Shown here: one piece after another, positions 1-8,071 of the stretch
How positions within the stretch are numbered: position 1 is the first letter of the stretch
Layout: every line of letters begins with the position of its first letter
Assembly (NCBI RefSeq): GCF_014647475.1
Contig: NZ_BMPG01000001.1
Coordinates: forward strand, 806,001 to 870,000
Length of the DNA: 64,000 nt
Origin: Halocalculus aciditolerans
GTDB taxonomy: Archaea > Halobacteriota > Halobacteria > Halobacteriales > Halobacteriaceae
Direction: 5' to 3'
Program-made: the position numbers and the translations under genes
Notes under the pieces: generated by a model
What the model was told of the DNA's origin: nothing
The model's database searches: none
The model's input: only the letters and a program-made list of their open reading frames with translations

Positions 1-128
1 TGCCAGTCGCTCCGACAGATCCCGCACGCCTCGACCTCGACCACCACGCCGTCCGGCGCGGGCTCCGGTCGCGCGCGCTCTTCGATAGCCAGCGGCTCCC
101 CGTACTCCCGCAGCACTGCGGCCTTCAT
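1..128 (-). CDS. Zinc-dependent alcohol dehydrogenase, N-terminal fragment (runs off the window)
   Basis: The minus strand opens with ATG at 128 and reads 42 residues before the window edge. The fragment has the start of an MDR/GroES-like fold: MKAAVLREYGEPL, then a beta strand ending in VEACGICRSDW, where the Cys of GICRSD is the usual catalytic zinc ligand. This pattern is typical of zinc alcohol dehydrogenases in the medium-chain family. Substrate cannot be told because the rest of the protein lies outside the window. Confidence 0.85.
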   Translation of the reverse strand, partial: MKAAVLREYGEPLAIEERARPEPAPDGVVVEVEACGICRSDW

Positions 129-178
129 ACCTCGCCTCTCACCGCCCGACCCGAAAACTCCTCGCCCGCCGGCAACCC

Positions 179-586
179 CTATCCCCGCTCTCCGCCGACG
201 CCCCCGACGCCGCCGGCGACGACCACGTGGAGCGCGACGTACACCGGAACCGACCCGATGACGCCCGCCGCGACGCTCACCACGACGACGAGCGGAATCG
301 AAAGCACCGACCGCACCGCGACGATGACGGCGAGCAACGCGAGAATCACCGCGAGCCGCCCGACGGCACCGCGGTCGCCGAACCACGCGCCCGCTCGCCG
401 GCCGACCGCCGAGTTCGCCCCCGGCCCCGCGCCGACGGCGAACACCGCGACTCCGACCGCCACCCACGGCCACGACACCGGCTCGCCCACCACTTCGAGC
501 GCCAGCCACGCCACCGCCAGCAGCGCCACCCCCACGTCAAGCCACGACGGTGGGCGGTCCGGCAGCCACCTCGTCTCTCCAGCCAT
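179..586 (-). CDS. Small multi-pass membrane protein, unknown function
   Basis: 135 residues with about four hydrophobic segments (roughly 18-35, 38-52, 76-93 and 98-125), the last rich in Val and Gly. The N-terminus MAGETRWLPDRPPSW is soluble and likely cytoplasmic. No motif is recognised. It lies 47 nt downstream of rfcL on the same strand, so it may be co-transcribed with it, but nothing suggests a role in replication. Confidence 0.65.
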   Translation of the reverse strand: MAGETRWLPDRPPSWLDVGVALLAVAWLALEVVGEPVSWPWVAVGVAVFAVGAGPGANSAVGRRAGAWFGDRGAVGRLAVILALLAVIVAVRSVLSIPLVVVVSVAAGVIGSVPVYVALHVVVAGGVGGVGGERG

Positions 587-633
587 TACTCGCCACCTCG
601 CCGCCGACCCCTATCAGTATTCGCCACCCTCGC

Positions 634-2112
634 TCAGAAGAACTCGTCGAGCCCCGCCTGCGAGTCGTCCTCGTCTGCTTCCTCCGGGTCGGCCGCCGAC
701 TCGTTCTCGTCGTCCTCGACGAGCGCGTCGAAGTCGTCCGACGACCCGTCGCCGTCGCCGCGCTCTCCGACCTCGCCTTCGGTTCCGCGTTCGTCGCGCG
801 TCGCGCCTTCGAACGCGCCGCCGGAGTGCTCGACTGCGGCCTCCTCTCGTTGCTCCTCGGCGTCTTCGACGATTTGCTGTACCTTGTTGGTGTCCTCGCC
901 CGACCCCGTGATGAAGGAGACGTGCGCGGCGTCGAGGTCGTAGGCCGCCGCCATCGCGACGGTGAGCTCCCGGGGCTTACAGTGATGCGTCATCGCCGCC
1001 AACACCGGCATGATCTCGCGGCGCGCCGTCGCCATCGACACCCCCGAGCGGTCCGCGATCTGACTCGCGACGTGATCCCGCGTGTTCCGCGTGCCCTTCG
1101 TCCGTCCGAGCTTCGACCAGTAGGAGGGCGGCCCGTACCGCGTCCACCCGCCCTTCGACCCCTGTCGACTCGCCGCCGTCCCCGCGACGACGTTGTCGGA
1201 GACGTACCGCCAGTACGAGTAGTTCTGCGTCGCCCGCACCCGCCCGAGCCACTGGTCGCCCTTCGCGATGAAGCCGTAGGCGTCCGCGAGCTCCGAGCCC
1301 TCGAAGTCCTTCGGCATGTTGTCCTCGATCCAGTTGATGAGGTCGTTCGGGTTCTCGTCGACGTCGTAGGACGCTTTGAGCGCGCTCTCCGCGTCGAGGT
1401 TCTTGATGACGTCGTCGAGGAAGTCGAAGATGCCTTCCGTCGTGTCGCGCTCCCCGGTGACGACGTCGTCGGCGGTGAGCACCTCGTTCGTCTCCGCGAG
1501 CGCCTGCAGGTCGTTCACCGCGGAGCGAAGGTCACCCGAGTTCTTCGACGCGATGGCGTCGAGCGCCGCGTCCTCGTACTCGACGCCCTCTCGCCGGCAG
1601 ATGTCGCGGAGCACGGGCACGATGGAGCGCTTCGAGACGTCGCGGAACTCGATGTCCTCGCACGCCCGGCGGAGCGCGTTCGACATCTCGTAGAACTCGT
1701 TCGCGATGAGGACGATGGGCTGGCTCGCGTCCTTCACCACGCGCGTGATGGCGGCCGCGCCGCCGCGGTCCGCGTTCCCGTGGAGGTTGTCCGCCTCGTC
1801 GAGGATGAGAAGCTTCCGCCCGCCGCTCCCGCCCGTGAGCGTCCCGGACTTCGCCGCCTCGCCGGCGACGCGCTCGATGACGTCCTTCGTCCGGCTGTCG
1901 CTCGCGTTCAACTCGATGACGTCCCACCCCATGTCGTTCGCGAGCGCGTGCGCCGCCGACGTCTTCCCCACCCCGGGCCGCCCGTGAACGATGACCGCGT
2001 CGCGGTGCTCGTCCCAGGACGCCGCCCACTGCTTCAACGCGTCCCGAGCCTTGTCGTTCCCCCGAACCTCGGAGAGCGTCGACGGGCGGTACTTCTCCGT
2101 CCAATCGGTCAT
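634..2112 (-). CDS. rfcL: Replication factor C large subunit (clamp loader)
   Basis: AAA+ ATPase that, with the small subunit, loads the PCNA sliding clamp at the replication fork. Start chosen at MTDWTEKYRP, the conserved beginning of RFC proteins, 25 codons inside a longer open frame. Walker A GRPGVGKT is at about 44-51, Walker B LLILDEAD at 101-108, and the conserved AxxxNAS-type segment follows the ATP site. After about residue 410 the chain becomes acidic and low complexity, and it ends QAGLDEFF, which matches the PCNA-interacting PIP box (QxxLxxFF). The length of 492 residues is normal for haloarchaea and no intein is present, although archaeal RFC genes sometimes carry one. Confidence 0.95.
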   Translation of the reverse strand: MTDWTEKYRPSTLSEVRGNDKARDALKQWAASWDEHRDAVIVHGRPGVGKTSAAHALANDMGWDVIELNASDSRTKDVIERVAGEAAKSGTLTGGSGGRKLLILDEADNLHGNADRGGAAAITRVVKDASQPIVLIANEFYEMSNALRRACEDIEFRDVSKRSIVPVLRDICRREGVEYEDAALDAIASKNSGDLRSAVNDLQALAETNEVLTADDVVTGERDTTEGIFDFLDDVIKNLDAESALKASYDVDENPNDLINWIEDNMPKDFEGSELADAYGFIAKGDQWLGRVRATQNYSYWRYVSDNVVAGTAASRQGSKGGWTRYGPPSYWSKLGRTKGTRNTRDHVASQIADRSGVSMATARREIMPVLAAMTHHCKPRELTVAMAAAYDLDAAHVSFITGSGEDTNKVQQIVEDAEEQREEAAVEHSGGAFEGATRDERGTEGEVGERGDGDGSSDDFDALVEDDENESAADPEEADEDDSQAGLDEFF

Positions 2113-2308
2113 TACCGGAGGGTGGGCCGAAGCGCGTTTAGTGGTTGCGGAGCACCCCCGCCCACCGACGCGCGGTCTCGTACACACCTCCCCGCACGCG
2201 ACTCACCGGGCGCGAAGCCCTCGACCGCCACTCGCGGTCGTTCTGTTCGATGTCTGCGCGTGATACGGCCCCAACGGCTTTTGCCGACTCCCGCGAACGT
2301 ACCCACGT

Positions 2309-2869
2309 ATGTCCACCGCACTTGACGAGTACGAGGTCCCGTTCGTCTCGGGCGCGGCCGCCGGCGTTATCGCGTGGCTCGTCGGCTACGTCCTCACGTA
2401 CGCCGCGACGGCCGGGTCCATCCGGAACTCTCTCATCGGCCAGCTCCTCCAGAACAGCGACGCCGGCGGCGTCTGGCAGGCCGTCGGCCTCGTCTTCTAC
2501 AACGCGCACTTCGTCGACACCATCGTGAACGCGGGCTTCTTCGGCTCGTCCGCGACGAACTTCATCGGCGGCGACGACGGCTTCACGGTCGCGCTCTACG
2601 CGATCCCCGCCCTCGCCCTCCTCCTGGCCGGCCTCCTCGTCGCCTTCCGGTCGAACGCCCGCGACCCCGCCAGCGGCGCGAAATCCGGCGTGACCGTCGC
2701 CATCGGCTACGCCGTCCTCGCCGTCGTCGGCGTCTTCGTCATGCAAATCGGCTCCGGAAGCCCCTCCGCCAAACCCGACGTCGTCACCGGCATCGTCCTC
2801 GCCGGCGTCATCTACCCCGTCGTCTTCGGCGCAGTCGGCGGCGCAGTCGGCGGCGTCGTCGGCGACTGA
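2309..2869 (+). CDS. Four- to five-helix haloarchaeal membrane protein
   Basis: 186 residues; after a short acidic N-terminus (MSTALDEYEVPF) come hydrophobic segments at about 14-34, 60-75, 92-112, 129-147 and 158-183, the last very rich in Gly and Val. It resembles conserved haloarchaeal membrane proteins without assigned function. It is divergent from rfcL; the 196 nt between them would hold both promoters. It ends 4 nt before the convergent acetyltransferase gene. Confidence 0.7.
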   Translation: MSTALDEYEVPFVSGAAAGVIAWLVGYVLTYAATAGSIRNSLIGQLLQNSDAGGVWQAVGLVFYNAHFVDTIVNAGFFGSSATNFIGGDDGFTVALYAIPALALLLAGLLVAFRSNARDPASGAKSGVTVAIGYAVLAVVGVFVMQIGSGSPSAKPDVVTGIVLAGVIYPVVFGAVGGAVGGVVGD

Positions 2870-2873
2870 CGGC

Positions 2874-3356
2874 TCAGAGGTCGCGCGCGACCATCTCGCC
2901 CCAGTGCGAGAAGCCGTAGCGGTCGTAGAAGGCCCGCGCGCGCTCGTTCTCGCCGTCGACGTCGAGCACCATCCGGTCGAGCGGGAGGTCCATGTCCCGC
3001 GCGAAGGCGAGCGCGGCGTCCATCAGGTCGTCCGCGACGCCCGTCCCCCGGTGCGCGGGCGCGACGTAGATTTCGTTCAGCACTGCGGCGTCCCAGACGA
3101 ACTTCGCGGACTCCGGGAGGACGAAGACGTAGCCCGCGAGACCGACGTCGCCTTCCGCGACCTGCACGCAGCGCTCGTCCTCACCGACACAGTCCGCCAC
3201 CCACGACAGCCACTCCCCGCGGTACGAATCGGTGAGCTTCGCCGCGTACTGCTCGGCTTTCTCCTCCCCGCCCGTCCCCTCGCCGAGCCCCGTCTCGAAC
3301 CCCTCCTTCAGCGACCACAGCTCCTCGCCGTCCGCGTCGTCGTACGGTCTGACCAT
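2874..3356 (-). CDS. GNAT-family N-acetyltransferase
   Basis: Start placed at MVRPYDDADGEELWSL, the usual GNAT beginning, rather than at an upstream ATG that would add an Arg-rich tail. The acetyl-CoA binding loop is visible as APAHRGTGVADDLM, followed by the helix ALAFARDMDL and the C-terminal strand with ARAFYDRYGF. About 160 residues, normal for the family. Acts in the cytoplasm, transferring acetyl from acetyl-CoA to an amine of a protein or small molecule; the substrate cannot be inferred. Confidence 0.85.
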   Translation of the reverse strand: MVRPYDDADGEELWSLKEGFETGLGEGTGGEEKAEQYAAKLTDSYRGEWLSWVADCVGEDERCVQVAEGDVGLAGYVFVLPESAKFVWDAAVLNEIYVAPAHRGTGVADDLMDAALAFARDMDLPLDRMVLDVDGENERARAFYDRYGFSHWGEMVARDL

Positions 3357-3455
3357 ACGCCTCCGGCGGCCCGCGCACGGTAAGCCCTTCGCGTTCGGCA
3401 CGTGTCGAACCCTGGTTTCGATACGCATTAGGGCGAGTAGCCGCACACAGCCTGT

Positions 3456-4160
3456 ATGGACACCGACCCGCGTGACGCGCTCGCCGAACGAATCGCGGGC
3501 GACGTGACGCTCTCCGAGGACCCCGGAGCCACCCTCCGCAAGTGGCGCACCGACTTCGACGTCTCACAGACCGACCTCGCCACCCAACTCGACGTCTCCT
3601 CGAGCGTTATCTCCGACTACGAGAGCGGCCGTCGCGCGTCGCCAGGCATCGACCTCGTCTCCCGCCTCGTCAACGCCCTCCTCGACATCGACGAACGGCG
3701 CGGCGGCGACCGCATCCGCCAGTACGCCCGCGTCGTCTCCGCCGGCTTCGCCAGCGACGTCGTCCACGACCTCCGCGAATACTCGACGAGCGTCCCCCTC
3801 CGAGACGTCTACGACGCCATCGACGCCAAAGAGGTCACCGAGGGGAGCCGCGACACCGTCAACGGCCACACCGTCATCAACTCCATCCAGGCCATCACGA
3901 AGCTCTCCAGCGACGAATTCTACCGCCTCTACGGCCAGAGCACCAATCGCGTCCTCGCCTTCACGGGCGTCACCCGCGGCGAATCACCCCTCGTCGCCCT
4001 CCGCGTCGTCAACCCCACGCCGAACGCCGTCCTCCTCCACGGCCTCGACGAAGACGACCTCTGGGAACACGCCCCCCGACTCGCCCAGCGCGACGACTAC
4101 TCGCTCGCTATCTGCGACACGCCCGTCGACGACGTGCTCGACGCCCTCCAGCAGTTCTAG
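3456..4160 (+). CDS. XRE-type helix-turn-helix transcriptional regulator
   Basis: 234 residues. The N-terminal DNA-binding domain at about 27-75 has the XRE signature QTDLATQLDVSSSVISDYESGRRASPG. The remaining 150 residues form a C-terminal domain seen in archaeal regulators of the COG1709 type. It is divergent from the acetyltransferase, 99 nt apart. The last 50 bases of this gene have a damaged second copy about 840 bp downstream, next to the histidine phosphatase gene. Confidence 0.85.
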   Translation: MDTDPRDALAERIAGDVTLSEDPGATLRKWRTDFDVSQTDLATQLDVSSSVISDYESGRRASPGIDLVSRLVNALLDIDERRGGDRIRQYARVVSAGFASDVVHDLREYSTSVPLRDVYDAIDAKEVTEGSRDTVNGHTVINSIQAITKLSSDEFYRLYGQSTNRVLAFTGVTRGESPLVALRVVNPTPNAVLLHGLDEDDLWEHAPRLAQRDDYSLAICDTPVDDVLDALQQF

Positions 4161-4280
4161 CGGAACGCCTTCCGGAAGTCGCCCCTGCGTCTCGTCACCC
4201 GGTCCGTCCGACCGATCGACGAGCCGAACGCGCTCCGCGGCGGCGATGCCGGAGCGCTCGCGGGGCGTGTCACCGCCGAG

Positions 4281-4877
4281 TTAGATGCCGAGCCATTCGT
4301 CGGCTCGGACCTCGTACCCGTTCGTCCGGCAGAACTTCGCCGCCTGTCGTCGCACCGCGCGAGACGACGGCAGCGTCTCATCCTCGTGAATCCGGTCGAC
4401 GACCCAATCACTGACGACTGCGATTCCCTCGTCGTCGTCGGCGTCGATCGCTTCGAGCTCTCGGAACGTCTGCTCGTACGCCCTGCGTTGCGACCAGCTG
4501 AACTCCGTGTTCCGAAGCGTCTCGCCGGCCTCCACGACTCGCTTCATCGCTGCCGCGACTGTCGGCCGCCGGATCTGCACTCGCACGGCGGCCGGGGAGT
4601 CGAACTCCTCTTTCTCCGTCTCCGGGACGACCTCCCGAATCGCGTAGCTTCCCTCGACTGACTGGACCGCGTAGTCGCCGAGCTGCGCGACGATGTCCGC
4701 CCCGGACGCCGGGAACTCGACGGACTCGAGTTCCGCCTCGAAATCGCCGAGCTCCGACGCCTCCACCGGCGGCTCTGGTTCGTCTCCCCGTTCTACCTCT
4801 TCGGCGATCTCTCGCTCCTGCTGGCGTCTCTCTGCGTCCTGCGCTTGCTTTCGCCGCCCGCTCTTGTCGTCTGCCAT
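4281..4877 (-). CDS. DUF5789-like haloarchaeal protein
   Basis: 198 residues starting MADDKSGRRKQAQDAERRQ, a charged helical N-terminus followed by an acidic middle and a C-terminal part with RRPTVAAAMKRVVEAGE and AAKFCRTNGYEVRADEWLGI. From memory this matches the haloarchaeal DUF5789 family, of unknown function. Longer upstream starts in this frame were rejected because they give non-family sequence. It sits alone between the XRE gene and a scrap repeated from that gene's 3' end, so it may have been inserted there. Confidence 0.75.
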   Translation of the reverse strand: MADDKSGRRKQAQDAERRQQEREIAEEVERGDEPEPPVEASELGDFEAELESVEFPASGADIVAQLGDYAVQSVEGSYAIREVVPETEKEEFDSPAAVRVQIRRPTVAAAMKRVVEAGETLRNTEFSWSQRRAYEQTFRELEAIDADDDEGIAVVSDWVVDRIHEDETLPSSRAVRRQAAKFCRTNGYEVRADEWLGI

Positions 4878-4950
4878 CGTGTACCCTGGGGCCTCCACTC
4901 GGATAACCCCGCGGTCGATTACGGGCACGTCGGAAGCGCACTCCCCCGCC

Positions 4951-4981
4951 ATCTGCGACACGCCCGTCGACGACAGTTCTA
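4951..4981 (+). repeat. Damaged duplicate of the 3' end of the XRE regulator gene
   Basis: 24 bases at 4951-4974 are identical to 4110-4133 inside the XRE gene (coding AICDTPVDD in the same reading frame). They are followed by agttcta, which matches 4153-4159, so the second copy equals the first with 19 bases (4134-4152) removed. Upstream similarity fades after about 10-15 more bases. The copy ends inside the stop codon of the convergent histidine phosphatase gene. Confidence 0.75.
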
Positions 4982-5608
4982 CCGCCCGTCCGTCGGCGGC
5001 GCAGTCTCGTTCTCGCATACGATGTGCGTCTCCTCCGTCTCGGCGTCGTAGTCGAACTCGTTGATGGCGCACATCGCTTGCGTCTGCTCCATCGACGCCG
5101 CGACGTCGAGGCCCTTCACGTGCCCGAGAACCAGGCGAATCGGGCCGCCGTGCGCGACGACGAGGACCGTCTCGTCCGGGCCGCAGTCGTCGAGGAGCCC
5201 CTCCCAGGCCGCGACGATTCGCTCCCGGAGGTCGACGAGACTCTCCCCGCTCTCCGGCGTCTCTCGCGCCGCGTCGATTCCGTTCTCCCAGAGATCGTAC
5301 GCGGGGAACCGCTCGAACCACGCGCTCGCCAGCAGGCCCTGGAACACCCCGAAATCCCGCTCCCGCCACGCCTCGTCCCACGTCACCGGGGCGTCGACGT
5401 CGTCGCGAAGTAGCTCCGTCGTCTCCGCCGTCCGACGGAGGTCCGAGGACAGCACCCGGTCGACGTCGTACCGCCGACCCAACTCCACACCGAGCGCCCG
5501 CACCTGCTCGCGGCCCGCCTCCGTCATCGCCACCGGGGCCCAGCCCTGAATGCGCTCCTCCCGCGTCCACGCGGTCTCACCGTGCCGCGTCACGACGACA
5601 GTGGTCAT
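4979..5608 (-). CDS. Histidine phosphatase family protein (phosphoglycerate mutase-like)
   Basis: 209 residues with the catalytic RHG motif right at the start (VVVTRHGETAWTREERIQGW), the conserved ALGVELGRRYDVDRVLSSDLRRTAET segment carrying the second phosphate-binding Arg, and the second catalytic His in VLVVAHGGPIRLVLGH. These are the hallmarks of the family; members range from phosphoglycerate mutases to alpha-ribazole and sugar phosphatases, and the substrate cannot be chosen here. The C-terminal stop codon lies within a scrap of sequence copied from the neighbouring XRE gene, so the native tail may have been altered. Confidence 0.88.
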   Translation of the reverse strand: MTTVVVTRHGETAWTREERIQGWAPVAMTEAGREQVRALGVELGRRYDVDRVLSSDLRRTAETTELLRDDVDAPVTWDEAWRERDFGVFQGLLASAWFERFPAYDLWENGIDAARETPESGESLVDLRERIVAAWEGLLDDCGPDETVLVVAHGGPIRLVLGHVKGLDVAASMEQTQAMCAINEFDYDAETEETHIVCENETAPPTDGR

Positions 5609-5803
5609 TCGCCAACCTTCCGAGCACGGCCACCTATCACTTGTGGACCTTCAGGTTACACGCGCCTACGTGACTCCGGGCCGCTCGCTCACAGGCTGCG
5701 CGTTCTACCGGCGACGACCGCCGAAACGATCGCTCGGTACGTTAGCACCACTCCCCCGAGATGCGGGTTAGATACTTGTACAAACCCCGTAAACTACCAC
5801 ACG

Positions 5804-6292
5804 ATGCCCTCCCGCCGGACTGTACTCACTGGAGCGACAACGTCTGCGCTTCTTCTTTCAGGATGCACGAGTATCGTTCGGGTCCAGCCAAAGATTGACA
5901 GAGGTATCGAGTTCCGGAGGGGGGCGGTCTTCTACCCCGAGCAACCAGATCTGCAAGCAGAAAAGCCGCTTGCGCGGGCCTATATTTTCGATACCGAAAG
6001 CGAAGCATCGGCTCTCAATTGGGGGATGCTATTACATCCGGCAGAGTACCGGCAGACGAACTTCGATACGCACTGTCTCGTGCTGGTTGTGGGTCTATCA
6101 GAGAGCGGGACGAAAGTAGTACTTGATGAACAAGAGGTGAACGGACAGTCCCTCTCCTATCAAATGAGCGTCACTGCAGCAGAGCACGAACCGGAACGAC
6201 CTACATTCTCGTACTACCTTCAGAAGTGGCGTCTCGGAACCGTATCCGATATCGAATCTACCGACGTGAGATTATCGGGGAAAAGCAGCTAA
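5804..6292 (+). CDS. Tat-type lipoprotein of unknown function, AT-rich
   Basis: 162 residues beginning MPSRRTVLTGATTSALLLSGC: a twin-arginine motif, a short hydrophobic stretch and the lipobox LSGC, so it should be exported folded and anchored by lipid at Cys18. No domain is recognised in the mature part. Base composition is clearly lower in GC than the neighbours and codon choice is looser, suggesting recent acquisition. The start is supported by an AT-rich stretch at about 5769-5776, roughly 30 nt upstream, as expected for a leaderless transcript. Confidence 0.65.
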   Translation: MPSRRTVLTGATTSALLLSGCTSIVRVQPKIDRGIEFRRGAVFYPEQPDLQAEKPLARAYIFDTESEASALNWGMLLHPAEYRQTNFDTHCLVLVVGLSESGTKVVLDEQEVNGQSLSYQMSVTAAEHEPERPTFSYYLQKWRLGTVSDIESTDVRLSGKSS

Positions 6293-6503
6293 CTTGCGAA
6301 TAATAGCTACAAACACGTCGGCTCTATTCGACCTGTCGAGCGATTCCGCCTCGGCAATCGATACGTAACCCTTCTAACCTCACGCTTGCCCTATCACGCA
6401 GAGGCGCGTCTGAGAGTTCTCGATGCCACCCTCACAAACCACGGTGCTGAGCGTCCGCGAGCGAACGGTTCGAAGTCCGCGCGAACGGAGTGAGTGCGGG
6501 CAA

Positions 6504-6631
6504 GCGGGACCGGAGGTCCCGCCAAGAACCTGAGCGAGCGGTTCACTCGCGCGAGCAAAGCGAGCGCGAGGCCGACGACTGAGGGGAGTGCTTTTTCCAA
6601 GTTTTTGCCGAATAGGGTCGCGAAGCGACCC
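6504..6631. repeat. Cluster of hairpins in a 358-bp intergenic region
   Basis: Between the Tat lipoprotein (ends 6292) and HMG-CoA synthase (ends 6651) no gene is seen. Instead there are perfect hairpins: 6504-6522 (8-bp stem, loop GGA) and 6615-6631 (7-bp stem, loop GAA), with an imperfect one at 6546-6570 (loop region containing AAA). Short T/A runs at 6591-6606 and 6643-6647 could end the two convergent transcripts. Similar fixed-loop hairpins occur near 19.8, 20.0, 25.9, 30.1 and 53.4 kb. Confidence 0.7.
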
Positions 6632-6650
6632 CATGCAGCGGAAAAAGTGG

Positions 6651-7985
6651 CTAGACGAAGGTGTACTTCCGCTCGTTCATGGGGCCCCAGCCGTCGAAGA
6701 CGAACTCGCCGTCGGGCTGCGTGAACGGTTCGAGTTCGGTGCGTTTGTCGTGGTTGTGGCGGTCGTGGACCTGCTCGTACTCGTCGAAGGAGATGTCGTA
6801 GCGTCGCTCGATCTGCTCGTCGATGTTCGTGGCGAGCGCTTCCTCTTCCCAGCCGTCGACGATGGTCTCTTCGTGGATTTCGGCCTGTGCGCCCGAGCCG
6901 TAGGAGCCGACGAGGAGCTTGTCACCAGTAAGGTCGTCGCCGGCTTCGGCGGCGGCGCGGAGCGCGCTCATCCGCGCGATGTGGACGCTACCGGTGTACC
7001 AGTTCCCGACCTGCGAGCTGATCGAGAGCGTCGGCTCGATGGTCTCGCCGTACCACTCGCGGTACTCCTCGGTCTCTTTGAGGTCGTCCATGTAGTCGCG
7101 GATGGCGTCGTCGAACGCCTCGCGGGAGTCGAAGTCGTCGCGGCGCGGCTGCGGGCCGATGCGGTCGGTGAGCGCCTCCTCAGCGTCGGTGCCGCGGATC
7201 ATGTGGCGGTAGCCGAGTACGGCGGCCTTCCGCACCATCCCCGGGAACGGCGTGTGGAACGGGATGTACTCGTAGTCGTCGGGATGCGTCTCGCCCGCGA
7301 CGCTCTCGAAGTCCTCCAGCGCCTCGCGCATCCGCGAGAGGTAGACCTGCACCGAGCGCTTCCCGTCGACGGACGGGAACTGCTGGTTCGGCTTGAGGAA
7401 GTCCGTCTCGTCCGCGCTCCCGTACCCCTGCTCCGTCGAGAGCTCGACGAGCGAGGGGTTCTCCGTAATCCACATCGCCACCGCGCCCGCGCCCTGCGTC
7501 GCCTCGCCGGCGTCGCCGCGCGCGTAGAGCGCGGTGTCGGACGCGACGACGATCGCCCCGCGCCCGCGATTCCGCCCCGCCTTGATCCAGTTGTACGCGT
7601 CGTCGATGGACTGCGTCCCCGCGATACACGCGAACTTCCGCTCGCCCTTGTTCGCGTGGTGGAAATCACCCTCGTACACCTGCTCCAGACACCCCGCGAT
7701 GTACGTCGAGACGGGCTTCGAGTTGTCGAACGCCGACTCCGTCGCCACGTCGATCCGACCCACGTCGTCCGGGTCCAGGTCTTTCCGCTCCATCAGCCGA
7801 TGCGCGGCGTTCGCGCCCATCGTCACGATGTCCTCGTACGCGTCCGGGAACGACGACCCCTCCAGCCCCAGCCCCTTCGTGTACTTCGCCGGGTCGTCAC
7901 CCATCTCCGGCGCGAACGTCTCCGCCAGATCGAGTTTCAACTTTCCGGTCCAGATTTCGACGGCGTCGATGCCGACTGCGGTCAT
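6651..7985 (-). CDS. hmgB: Hydroxymethylglutaryl-CoA synthase
   Basis: Condenses acetyl-CoA with acetoacetyl-CoA to HMG-CoA, the second step of the mevalonate route that feeds archaeal isoprenoid lipids. 444 residues from MTAVGIDAVEIWTGKLKLDL, the conserved start; five extra codons upstream are possible but unlikely. The catalytic Glu lies in DVATESAFDNSKP (about residue 83) and the nucleophilic Cys in ERKFACIAGTQS (about 120); a conserved His is in YEYIPFHTPFPGM. It is a eukaryote/archaea-bacterial (MvaS-like) HMGS rather than a thiolase. Monocistronic by spacing; a T-run on the minus strand follows its stop. Confidence 0.93.
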   Translation of the reverse strand: MTAVGIDAVEIWTGKLKLDLAETFAPEMGDDPAKYTKGLGLEGSSFPDAYEDIVTMGANAAHRLMERKDLDPDDVGRIDVATESAFDNSKPVSTYIAGCLEQVYEGDFHHANKGERKFACIAGTQSIDDAYNWIKAGRNRGRGAIVVASDTALYARGDAGEATQGAGAVAMWITENPSLVELSTEQGYGSADETDFLKPNQQFPSVDGKRSVQVYLSRMREALEDFESVAGETHPDDYEYIPFHTPFPGMVRKAAVLGYRHMIRGTDAEEALTDRIGPQPRRDDFDSREAFDDAIRDYMDDLKETEEYREWYGETIEPTLSISSQVGNWYTGSVHIARMSALRAAAEAGDDLTGDKLLVGSYGSGAQAEIHEETIVDGWEEEALATNIDEQIERRYDISFDEYEQVHDRHNHDKRTELEPFTQPDGEFVFDGWGPMNERKYTFV

Positions 7986-8071
7986 ACCCGGCACATACAC
8001 GAAACGCCCATATGGAGCTGTCGATTAGGGGTTTCGACGATTGTTGGGTGCCGGCGCGCCAGAGCTTGGGC

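Noticed and set aside
634-2112. Intein in rfcL
   Set aside because: The coding sequence runs at normal length with no splicing motifs.
550-2325. Long open frame of 591 codons opposite rfcL
   Set aside because: Arg/Pro/His-rich shadow of rfcL on the other strand; high-GC third positions keep this frame open.
6380-6634. 84-codon minus-strand frame in the hairpin region
   Set aside because: Made of the hairpin sequences themselves; no protein-like pattern.
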